Of a stretch of 64,000 nt of DNA, positions 1 through 64,000 are shown one piece after another (position 1 is the first letter of the stretch; each line of letters opens with the position of its first letter). The notes beneath the pieces are model-generated. The model did not search any database, was not told where the DNA came from, and was given only the letters and a program-made list of their open reading frames with translations. The translations under genes were made by a program, and so were the position numbers. This stretch comes from Eleginops maclovinus. Taxonomy: Eukaryota; Chordata; Actinopteri; Perciformes; Eleginopidae. The stretch covers positions 4,166,427 to 4,230,426 of the forward strand of contig NC_086366.1 of assembly GCF_036324505.1 (NCBI RefSeq). The letters run 5' to 3'.

Positions 1-855
<855 letters not shown>

Positions 856-2145
856 TCTCACCCGGTCTCGTTCAAATGCCTTCTTCAGCGACTGATGAAA
901 TCATGACTTCCTTCTTAGTTTTTTTGTAACCACATACATCAAGGCTACATGTACAGCCTTCTTGTTATAGAAAGCAGCTTGCAGAAAAATTAAGACTTTA
1001 AAATATATATTTGCTGCCCCGGTCTCTCCAAAAAGAACAAAAAAAAACCAACGGCTCCACAGAACTTAAAATATACAAAAAGAGAGAGAGAGTAAAACTT
1101 ATATCAGTAGTCGAGTAATGTTAAAAAAAAGACGAAAACATCTGGGTGACATTTTAAATTGCATTGCTATGTGATATTTAAAAAAAAAAAAGGGATGTCT
1201 CTCCTCTCCTGAGGTGTCGGGGGAGGAAAAGGAGGGCGGGGTGGGGGGGGGGGGTCCATTGAGCAAGCTAGGTTTACTTTAGCTCCAAAGATCATTTGTA
1301 CAGACAAATTTGCAGACTTTGCTCATTCTACACATTTGATAGAATAGCTCTTTGTTCTCATGTCCCCCCACGTTCGTCTGTCTCGCATTTCGTTCTGTAT
1401 TATATCGCCCCCCCCCCGCACCCCTCAGTTTGTGTGTTGCATTTTGATTTGACCCCCCCCCCCCCCCGTGTGTGTGTCTTTTGCTTAAAGTTGTGGAGAG
1501 TTGCAGTTGGTTGAATGCGGGTAGTGATGAGCGCATATTATCTTTTTCTCCCACCCCCCCATGTTGAGATGGTTTTCTGGCCTCCTTTATTCTAGAGAGC
1601 TTCAGCTCCCATGAAGAGTTGTAACCAATGTGTTGATCAGGTAAATTTAGTTTTGCTCTTATTTTGATAGAGTCAGCGTCCGTCTGGTGAGCCCCCCCCT
1701 CCCCCGGGGGTCTTCACCCAGCGGGCCGAGCTCTGAGCGACCCCTCAACACATAATGTAGCTGGGCACAAAATTTGGCTGGTCTCATTTTATCGTTCATG
1801 GCCAGATAGCATTTCAAGTTCATTTATGGAATAAAGTTTATATGCAGTTTCGCACCCTGTTGGAGGTGGGAATGTCTGCTTGACCTTTTTATTTTATTTT
1901 TTATTTTCTATATTGTCTTTATTTCTTGCTGTAGTTGATTATTATTATTATTTTTTTTTTTTCTTTGCACTGCTGGCTTGGAACAAACCGTGGTGTGCAC
2001 CTGCAGTCTGCGGCCAGGGGAGGGCGCCACTGTATGTTCTCCTGGCCCCATCGTTCATGTGCTGGTTTCTAAGATCTGCAATAATTTACTGCATCAGGTT
2101 CATGTTTTTACCTGAACATAAATAAAGTAACTGTTTGACTCATTC
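856..2145 (+). other. trip12: TRIP12 3'UTR
   Basis: AT-rich non-coding sequence after the TRIP12 stop, with several homopolymer runs (G at about 1243-1255, C at about 1410-1418 and 1455-1469) and no credible ORF. An AATAAA hexamer at 1830-1835 and a second at 2121-2126 are candidate polyadenylation signals. The second is followed by a T/G-containing stretch, so I take about 2145 as the distal end. The end position is an inference. Confidence 0.75.
2121..2126 (+). terminator. trip12: TRIP12 polyadenylation signal AATAAA (distal)
   Basis: Canonical hexamer about 1.27 kb after the stop codon, followed by a short TG/T-rich stretch. A proximal alternative lies at 1830-1835. Confidence 0.65.
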
Positions 2146-2485
2146 CTGGTCCTTTATTTACCCACCACCTCACCACTGACACATGTAGCTCTCATCAGGC
2201 CTCGGGTCCTTCCTAAGACATGCTTTAAAGGAGTTTCCATGGAGGTGCCGCCTAAGGTGATTTATTCGACTGTGCTCTTCAGGTCTCAGCTGGAGCGTTA
2301 CTCACCCCTGTGTTTACAAGTGCTTATAAAAAAAGAGAAAATGAAGCCTTTGATTTGAGAAATTACATAAGGTGTTGGTGTGGAAATAACAAACTACAAA
2401 CCGGAGCTGCAGCGCTCAGTCTAATGGAGGCAAGATAATTGAATGTTGACAAAGAAATGGCAAAAAAGCTTTTTTCAGTATCTCA

Positions 2486-2551
2486 TATATATATATATCT
2501 ATCTCTCTATCTCTATCTCTCTATCTCTATCTCTATAGAGATATATATACA
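2486..2551. repeat. TA / TCTA microsatellite with hairpin
   Basis: ATATAT followed by TCTATCTC repeats. It ends in the perfect 16-bp palindrome TATCTCTATAGAGATA at 2528-2543. Confidence 0.85.
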
Positions 2552-2689
2552 TGACTATTTCCATTCAATACCTACATTTCAGAGGGAAATGTGGTTCTTA
2601 AGTGTATTTGTAACACTTACAGTTACTCTGTACAACACATGACATGATTGTATGGTATAATGCAGTTCTGTATTATGTACATTTACATT

Positions 2690-2950
2690 GACACATTTAA
2701 ATACTATGCTAATACATGTATAGAAACAGAATAATCAAGTACTTTTTACTGACATTAAGCTGATAACACTTCTGAACTCGTATTATATTGAAATATTCCA
2801 TGATGCAGAATGAGTACTTTTTGTACTTTAGCTATATGTTGATGCTAATACTTGAAATCAGGACTTTTACTTTTTGTAGTTTTTAAAGACCATGGTATTT
2901 GTACTTTTATTGAAGTAAAGCACACGAGTACTTCTTCCAACTCTGCTTTC
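2690..2950 (-). mobile_element. Old dispersed element (GTACTT/AAGTAC-rich)
   Basis: The segment ends in agtacttcttccaactctg, the reverse complement of the aggtggaagaagtact start seen at about 8545. It is rich in gtacttt motifs. It appears to be a diverged minus-strand copy of that element. The boundaries are approximate. Confidence 0.5.
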
Positions 2951-3066
2951 TATAGACAAATTGATTCAGGAAGCATTTGATGGATTAATCAATAATGCAT
3001 AATTGTTGGTTGCAGCCCGAACAGATAATACCGGTAATCAGCATTACTGAAAACTCGAGCTCCTGG

Positions 3067-3067
<1 letters not shown>

Positions 3068-3103
<36 letters not shown>

Positions 3104-3131
3104 TGTGAGTGAGTGTGTGAGAGAGAGAGAG
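3068..3131. repeat. (GT)n plus (GA)n microsatellite
   Basis: A perfect GT run to about 3101, then GAGT repeats and a short GA run. Confidence 0.95.
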
Positions 3132-3227
3132 AGGTGACAGATTCCCTGCTTTGTTGGAGGACTCATTATGGTAAATGTGGACAGTTGAAGGCTGAGTGTA
3201 AGGCCGAGATCTCATTTACAACCACCG

Positions 3228-3243
3228 GGGGGGGGGGGGGGGG
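3228..3243. repeat. Poly-G run of about 16
   Basis: Uninterrupted G homopolymer seen directly in the sequence. Confidence 0.9.
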
Positions 3244-3440
3244 CAGTTCACATTGAAACAACAGCCTGCTCTGAAACATGTCACTACTTTACCTGAATAC
3301 ATTAAGGTTGAAAATCTCCCAGAAACCCTGGAGAATCTGAAGGACGAAGACAGAGAGGGCGAGGTCAGGGACCGTTTAAACTTCTGCTTCATGTCAGGGA
3401 GAAGCAGATATACAACTTATATACTTATAGTATAAGTATA

Positions 3441-3735
3441 TTAAAGAGGCCCTGTTGTACTTTCTGGGGTTTTCCCTTTCCTGTAGTGTGTTATTTCTTA
3501 GTGCATGTAAATGGTCTGAGAGGCAAAAATCCCAAAGCTCTCCCACACACTCCCCTCCCCCACCCCCCTGCTCCAAACGCCTCATTTGGATTCCTTTGTT
3601 TACTTCTTTAACATAAGCACATCACCATGGAACACTCGCGCTTCTATTGGCTAGCGCTCCAACACATTGTACGTGATAGGCTAAGGGGCCGGACATCTCT
3701 AAGCTGTTGACCAATCAAAATAGAGCTGGCCATTT
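3441..3735 (+). mobile_element. TTAA-ended dispersed element, copy 1 (3' truncated)
   Basis: Starts ttaaagaggccctgttg, then a ttttccctttcctgtagtg block, a gcatgtaaatggtct block and an attggctagcgctccaac block. The same ordered blocks occur in at least nine other places in the window. It has no coding capacity. The ends of complete copies are inverted repeats carrying TTAA, which suggests a non-autonomous DNA transposon (MITE). The superfamily is not certain. Confidence 0.75.
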
Positions 3736-4030
3736 ACATGCACCAAAAGGTAACGTTTTTGATTAAAACTGGTGCTACCGTAGATTACTTTTGAAAATGT
3801 ATAGATGCACCTCTCAAAGTTAAGTGTCCTTGAAAAACATCAATGGGTAATTAGTTAATCAGTCCGAAAAAACACCTCCACTGCAGGATTAAAGGAAGCG
3901 TTAAATCAAATTAGGGACTCAGTGTACCCGAGGGAAAATCCACCCCAAAAAAATAAAAATAATTACCAACACAACATGTGTCCTGTTGCTGATCCCTGGA
4001 CTGTTCTTTAAACTATGTTCAGATATCAGC

Positions 4031-4330
4031 AGGATCAGCAGTGGCTCAGTCAGTAGGGGCTTGGACTGGGAATCGTAGGGTCGCCGGTTCAAGTCCCCGA
4101 ACAGACTTGAAATATGGAAAGTGGACTACTACTGGAGAGGTCCCAGTTCACCTCCTAGGCCCTGTTGTGTTGCCGTTGAGCAAGGCACCGGACCAATCCC
4201 CCCTCCCCATTGCTCCCCGGGCCCTGCACAATAGCTGCCCACTGCTTCTAGTACTAGGATGGGTTAAATGCAGAGGACCAATTTCACTGTGTGCTCTGCT
4301 GTGTGCATGTGTGTGACAATAAAGAGGGTT
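4031..4330 (+). mobile_element. tRNA-derived SINE
   Basis: The head has pol III promoter-like boxes: an A box (tggctcagtcagtagggg, about 4043-4060) and a B box (ggttcaagtcc, about 4086-4096), in tRNA-like spacing. A tRNA-unrelated body follows (gagcaaggcaccgg; atgggttaaatgcagaggac), with a tail gtgacaataaagaggg. The structure is typical of fish tRNA-SINEs. I do not assign a family name. Confidence 0.8.
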
Positions 4331-4556
4331 TCATCCTCCGATTCTCTAAATATACCTATTTAATGACAAGTACTTTCACCGCCATGGATAAAAGCTGATG
4401 ACCTTTAGGACTGCTTTATTTTTGGGAACTGTTTCATGAATGAATTTTTATAATTCAGCTATTTCTGGACCGGGAGTGCATCATCCCCTGTTGTGGTATT
4501 ACTGCGCGTTATCGCCGGGAAGCAGCTAATCTAATGGCAAAGCTGATGAGGATTTT

Positions 4557-4620
4557 CTCCTCCTCCTCCTCCTCCTCCTCCTCCTCCTCCTCCTCCTCCT
4601 CCTCCTCCTCCTCCTCCTCT
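4557..4620. repeat. (TCC)n trinucleotide repeat
   Basis: About 21 perfect copies of TCC, a pure pyrimidine strand about 430 bp upstream of the DNER start codon. Confidence 0.97.
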
Positions 4621-4735
4621 GTGTTCTCCACTTGCTCCCACCTTGAGAGTCCGACTCCAAGGAGAGGTTATGGATGATGAGACTCTTAAATGAGGAGGGT
4701 GCATACTGGCTCCCCTGATATTCTGCACTAAAAAG

Positions 4736-5044
4736 AGTGTGTGTGTGTGTGTGGTGGGTTGGTGTCGTCAGCTATCATCGTCACTATGACTCGGAGGCAG
4801 AAAAGAGCCGAGATCCCTCCCCTTCTCCTCCTGCCTCCCCCCTCAGCCTCCACAGCATCAGGCAGTCTGCTCTCAGTCATTCTGCCTGCGCACCACTCAG
4901 GCTCCACATCCTTCAACAGCCTCTCTCTCTCTCTCTCTCTCACACACTCACACACACACACACACACACACTGCTCTCTGCTTGAACTCTGTGGGAACAG
5001 GAGAAAAATTCACACAAGAAGAAGAGCAGGAGAAACCAAAGAGG
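4736..5044 (+). promoter_or_regulatory. dner: Probable DNER 5' flank / 5'UTR
   Basis: Non-coding sequence just upstream of DNER exon 1, with a (GT)n run (about 4736-4753), a long C/T-rich stretch, (CT)n (about 4921-4940) and (CA)n (about 4941-4970). I see no clear TATA box, so the transcription start cannot be placed. An ATG at 4786 opens a reading frame, out of phase with DNER, that runs through exon 1 to 5334. It matters only if transcription starts upstream of it. Confidence 0.5.
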
Positions 5045-59794
<54,750 letters not shown>

Positions 59795-59812
59795 AAAACA
59801 CATCCCAAGCTA

Positions 59813-59818
59813 AACACA

Positions 59819-59902
<84 letters not shown>
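59813..59902. repeat. (CA)n, 90 bp, in DNER 3'UTR
   Basis: CA tract with a single AT interruption near 59825. Confidence 0.97.
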
Positions 59903-59906
<4 letters not shown>

Positions 59907-60934
59907 AACAGAGCGTCAGTATACATCTCGAAGTATTTCTTAAGACAGAAACAACAGCAAAACAAAATTGAATGTATAGTTAGGAACAAAACATACTCTG
60001 TAGTTTAAAAAATCTGGAATTTGATACATCTATTTTCCTGTCAAAGTCCACGATAAGGCTTTATTGTAGCATACTTTGCATTATTAAGTTATCCACGACA
60101 CTACCGGTAACCTCCGCTGTACAAGAGAGAGGACTTTAGTCTGCACCGGACTGCCTGTCTGCGACCCGCGAGCCCAACATTTCTACGTGTGAGCTCAGCA
60201 GACAGCGCTGATGCCGTGCTGCTGGTGTGGTAGAAATAGGTGCACTGCTCTCGGTGCGTACTCTGTATCTTTTTCTATATCTTAACAAAAAAAAATCTGC
60301 AGTAGGTTGCCTTACTTCGTGCATGGTTAGATTAGATGTTCTCCGTATTATTTCAAAACCCTTTGTACTTGGTTGTTGTTGTTTTTCCTCAAGATTGTAC
60401 CAAATATTTTTTGGGGGGGAGCGGGTGATTTGTGGTTAGTAGAGGAAATACACACATGTATAAAAATACTAGTCACACAGTTTTTTTTTTAAATACATAT
60501 CGTCTTTACATGCAAGTTTCTCATTGGTGTATGATTAGTAAAGAACGTTTACAGAAGTACTGTGACCCTACCATCCTGCTGTATGTGTTCCAGTGATATT
60601 TAGGATAATAGGTAGGTATATCCCTCTCAATACACAGAACAATAGTTGGTTTTACTCAGTGTCAGAATTCACCTCTAGTATTGACAGTGTTGAATAGCGC
60701 CTGGGTGATTATTTGCTGCTGTAGGGTAAAGAAAAGGGAGGAGGAAGAGGAGGAGGAGGGTGGATAAATGTGCTTCTGTGTCCTGCCATTGGAAAACTCT
60801 CTGTCCGTGCAGCTGTGTTGTTCCTCTCAAGGTCAAGCAATGTTTTACCAATAGGCTCAGCTCATTTGATTTCTCTCTCATTTTAAACACGTTGGCCACA
60901 CGGTTACTTATTATCTATGTTGAATGATGTAAAC

Positions 60935-60940
60935 AATAAA
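60935..60940 (+). terminator. dner: DNER polyadenylation signal AATAAA
   Basis: Canonical hexamer 1.14 kb after the stop, followed within about 40 bp by gtctctggtgtctcatgtg, a plausible downstream element. Confidence 0.7.
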
Positions 60941-61157
60941 GATTCAAGTGAACAACAGAACGCGTCTCTGGTGTCTCATGTGATGTTGTTGTTGTTCTCT
61001 GCAGGGACGACAGCAGGTGGGAACATTTACCTGCATTCAAGGGAGGTTTTGGATAATAAATGTACTTTTTACTGGACTAAAAAAAAAAGTTTGGGGATGC
61101 TTGTAATCAATTTACTTCCCACTTCTAATTAACTACAATCAAGATGTTTCTTTTCAC

Positions 61158-61330
61158 CTTCTGTCTGAAACCAGAGCCCAGTCAACCAATTAGAGATGTC
61201 CCACCCCTCAGCCTATCACGTACTATGTGTTGGAGCACTAGCCATGATTTTAGCCTTTGCAGACCATTTACATGCACCAAAGCCTTTATAAAACCCTACA
61301 GGAAAGGGAATTTGAATGCATGGATCCTGT
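61158..61330 (-). mobile_element. TTAA-ended element, copy 9 (truncated)
   Basis: ccttctgtctgaaaccagag, gagatgtcccacccctcagc, agcctttgcagaccatttac and ccctacaggaaaggga blocks. Confidence 0.65.
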
Positions 61331-61375
61331 TTTACTTTTTAAATATGCAAACAAAAACCAGAAGAAAAAATAAAT

Positions 61376-61537
<162 letters not shown>

Positions 61538-61711
61538 TCTGCAACGTCCCAAGGTCATACCCACCAGACTGAATCGTGGGAAAGCCCTTTTATGGAGTGT
61601 TGGTAATAAGAACGCACTCTGTGACCTGAGGCTTTATCCAGATGTTCCTCATGTAAACATCTCTAAATACAGACTGAGACTGCAGCGTCACGTCGCTCAA
61701 CACACCTACAT

Positions 61712-61714
<3 letters not shown>

Positions 61715-61766
<52 letters not shown>
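61715..61766. repeat. (CA)n, about 52 bp
   Basis: Perfect CA tract. Confidence 0.97.
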
Positions 61767-61767
<1 letters not shown>

Positions 61768-62619
61768 AGATGTTATTGATGCTTTGGAGGCCTTGTGCTT
61801 GACCTTTGCCCCCTGTTTTCCCTGGAGGGTCAGAGTATTCACAAACTGGTCTGACACGGGTCCCTAAACACAACAGCTATGACAGAGAGTCCACGTGTCC
61901 TTCAAGGCCTTCCCTGAGACCGTCTCTCCTGGCTGTGGTTTCTTCAAAAAGGATATGACTTTTCATATTTCAGGATTTACGGCCAAAGCATTCTGGCATC
62001 AGGAGAATAAATTCATTCAACATTTCCCACAAATAATGGATGCCGCTCTAGCGGATTCCCAGACGGCACTTTGAGAATAACAAGGTCACAGTAACCAAGC
62101 TTATTTGAAAACAGGCAGAGGGGGACTGCTTGTTTTTCGGTACAACTTGTTATTGAGAAGCTTAGACAGATCAAAATGTGTCGGCACGACTACAGAGACC
62201 GTGAAACTTGGGAATAATGAGAATGGAGGAATTAAACAAACCACTTTTTTAAAAACCACTATCCACTGAAATAATGCCACGCCATTTATGTTAAGTTTTT
62301 ATACGATCATTAGTTTAACTGCATTCCTGCGCTGGCTGGCTGCTTCAGTCTGGATGACTCATCTTCCGAGGCTTTGAAGTGTTTTTTCTATAATGGAGCT
62401 CAATATCAAAATGCTAGCGGAAAAAATCATTCATTTTTCATGTTGATTTAACATTAAACGAAAATGAATACTTTTGTATGTTTTATATTAGCTGCTCGAT
62501 TGTTTTAGCAGCTAATTTCCTACCACAGTGTCACCAGAGGAGAGGGTCATTTTCTTTTCAAGAGGTAAGTATCGCAGAATAATTTAGGGTGGAGACCATT
62601 TAAGGAACTCGGTTTGTTT

Positions 62620-62700
62620 TAAAGAGGCCCTATTAAGCTTTTGGGGGTTTTCCCTTTCGTGTTGTGAGTTTTTTTGTGCATGTAAATGGTCTGCAGAGGA
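62620..62700 (+). mobile_element. TTAA-ended element, copy 10 (5' end only)
   Basis: ttaaagaggccctattaagc, gggttttccctttcgtg, tgcatgtaaatggtctgca. Confidence 0.65.
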
Positions 62701-62815
62701 ACAAAAGCCCACAGATGCTAAAGAAAATAAGAGGAACAGTATTTTAAATGTAAACCAATTGTAAATGAACAACTGAACATAAGCGTCTGTTGCAAATGTA
62801 GTTTTTATATTTAAA

Positions 62816-63015
62816 AGCAACAACAATAATAATAATACAAATAATAATAATCACAACAATCATAATATTAACCGTAATCAAATTAAATAATTAAATAATA
62901 ATTAAAAAATATAAATAATATTAGGATAATAATACTAATAATAAAACCAACAACAACAACAATAATAATAATAATAATAATAACAACAATAATAATAATA
63001 ATAATATTTAATATA
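62816..63015. repeat. (AAT)n / (AAC)n-rich tract
   Basis: Imperfect AAT and AAC trinucleotide runs, about 200 bp, ending some 200 bp before the PID1 TATA-like box. Confidence 0.9.
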
Positions 63016-63217
63016 TTTATAATATATGGACCTTCTCCAATTCTCCATGTCTTAGCAATTTTTTACATCAAATTCTTTCTGTTAAGTGTACACTATTTTC
63101 GAGCTTCACGTAGCTTTAATTTATTATATCTCCATTATGTCTCATGGATCTACTCTTTTTTTTATAATTGTTTGTAAATGAATTGAACTGTACATTTGCA
63201 AAACACTAATTTTCCCA

Positions 63218-63224
63218 TATAAAG
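63218..63224 (+). promoter_or_regulatory. pid1: TATA-like box upstream of PID1
   Basis: TATAAAG in the context cccatataaagcagctc. If used, transcription would start near 63247-63250, giving a 5'UTR of about 260 nt. Confidence 0.5.
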
Positions 63225-63247
63225 CAGCTCAAAATCCAGTGTGCACA

Positions 63248-63510
63248 AGCAGAAGACGCTCAACAACACCTTCACTCTTCATGCTTGAAGCCTTCATTTC
63301 CCTAAAGCCCCTGAACGCCACGGAGCAGGTAGCTCCACCTGGCGGCGGCTCTCAGAACCGCAGCCAGGCGGAGCAACACATCCTTCATGACCGAGCCGAG
63401 CAGACCGGAGCGGGACAGAGAGGCGAGCCGAGACAGCCAACAGATGTGAACCGGACTACGGGAGGAGAACACGCTGTAGTGAAACACGGAGAACCTGCGA
63501 GACTGCGAAT
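63248..63510 (+). other. pid1: PID1 5'UTR (inferred)
   Basis: GC-richer than the flanks, with CpGs. Contains an upstream ATG at 63281 in weak context (T at -3, C at +4) whose frame stays open past the PID1 start codon. Confidence 0.55.
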
Positions 63511-63540
63511 ATGTGGCAACCCGCGTCGGAGCGATTGCAG
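63511..63540 (+). CDS. pid1: PID1 first coding exon (partial gene)
   Basis: Ten codons, MWQPASERLQ, then a gtaaag donor in phase 0. I recall the vertebrate PID1 (NYGGF4) N-terminus as MWQPATERLQ followed by a splice and the PTB-domain region. The match, the conserved place after DNER on the same strand and the promoter features agree. PID1 is a phosphotyrosine-binding-domain adaptor that binds the LRP1 tail and affects insulin signalling in fat and muscle cells. The PTB exons lie beyond the window, so the call rests on ten residues plus synteny. Confidence 0.82.
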
Positions 63541-64000
63541 GTAAAGAGGCGCGCGCGCGTGTGTGTGTGTGTGTGTGGGGGGCTCATTGTCGAGAGGGCA
63601 GCGGTAAATAAATCCATGTTACCAGTGAAAGCCGTGGTGCTGTGCATGGTTCCAGACTCGGTTTCTGTGCAGCTACAGATGTCTTTTATCTAGGTGTTTT
63701 TAATATCATGTCCAGCTTTACGGATTCAAACAATCTCGTCTTTCTTTGCTAATTCGCTGCTCTCTGTGAGGCGTTTAAATGCACCTATTCAACAATGTAT
63801 ACCTCCGTTGCATTTCTCTGCAAATCCACCGCTGCAGATGGCCTTAAAAACACATTAATGTTGTGTATAAAGACCTGATTTTTTGGCTCCAGAGGCCTGT
63901 TTCCATCCAAACCTGCACACTAACCTACAGAGTGCCACTGCAGGCCTCCTCCTCCTGTTGTCACTATTTTTCCTTCATGTTGTCACATCAGGATGCTTAT
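63541..64000 (+). other. pid1: Start of PID1 intron 1
   Basis: A GC then GT run (about 63549-63578) directly follows the donor. The rest is unremarkable. Confidence 0.75.

Larger units (their letters stand above)
59795..60960 (+). other. dner: DNER 3'UTR
   Basis: Starts with a long (CA)n run within 20 bp of the stop. AT-rich, no ORF. The end is set by AATAAA at 60935-60940 followed by a TG-containing stretch. Confidence 0.75.

Noticed and set aside
4041..4316. 91-codon ORF
   Set aside because: It lies entirely in the tRNA-derived SINE.

Overview
The window is vertebrate nuclear DNA, almost certainly from a teleost fish (percomorph-like). Coding exons are short and separated by AT-rich introns with GT/GC...AG borders. 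(CA/GT)n microsatellites are extremely abundant, and there are many copies of short dispersed elements of the kind common in fish genomes (short elements with terminal inverted repeats, tRNA-derived SINEs). There are no bacterial-type operons, phage genes or CRISPR arrays.

Three protein-coding genes lie head to tail on the + strand. (1) 1-2145: the last two coding exons and 3'UTR of TRIP12, a HECT-type E3 ubiquitin ligase, including the catalytic cysteine. (2) 5045-59794 (3'UTR to about 60960): a complete DNER gene (Delta/Notch-like EGF-repeat neuronal transmembrane ligand). It has 13 coding exons and 772 predicted codons before the stop. All splice phases agree, and the protein has a signal peptide, 10 EGF-like repeats, one membrane span and a strongly conserved cytoplasmic tail. 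(3) 63218-63540: a TATA-like box, 5'UTR and first coding exon of PID1 (PTB/PID-domain adaptor), whose remaining exons lie beyond the window. From memory, human chromosome 2q36 has the same order and relative orientation (TRIP12, DNER, PID1).

Layout: TRIP12 end (1-2145); repeat-rich spacer (2146-4735); DNER promoter and exon 1 (about 4736-5335); DNER intron 1 of 30.8 kb, holding most of the repeats, including a 14-bp minisatellite (16195-17025), a 20/22-bp minisatellite (22861-23708) and very long (GT)n tracts; DNER exons 2-13 (36109-59794) with shorter introns; DNER 3'UTR; spacer (60961-63217); PID1 start. The genes do not form a single pathway: TRIP12 is nuclear and ubiquitin-related, DNER is a neuronal surface Notch ligand, and PID1 is a cytoplasmic LRP-binding adaptor. 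The linkage is conserved synteny.

I found no clearly new gene system. The items most worth a second look are: a likely GC-AG intron in DNER (intron 9); exon 6 bounded on both sides by TG repeats; a minisatellite whose unit resembles splice signals; repeated close pairs of complementary (GT)n and (CA)n tracts; a cluster of three POU octamer motifs in intron 4; a uORF overlapping the PID1 start codon; and a dispersed family whose ends carry TTAA.
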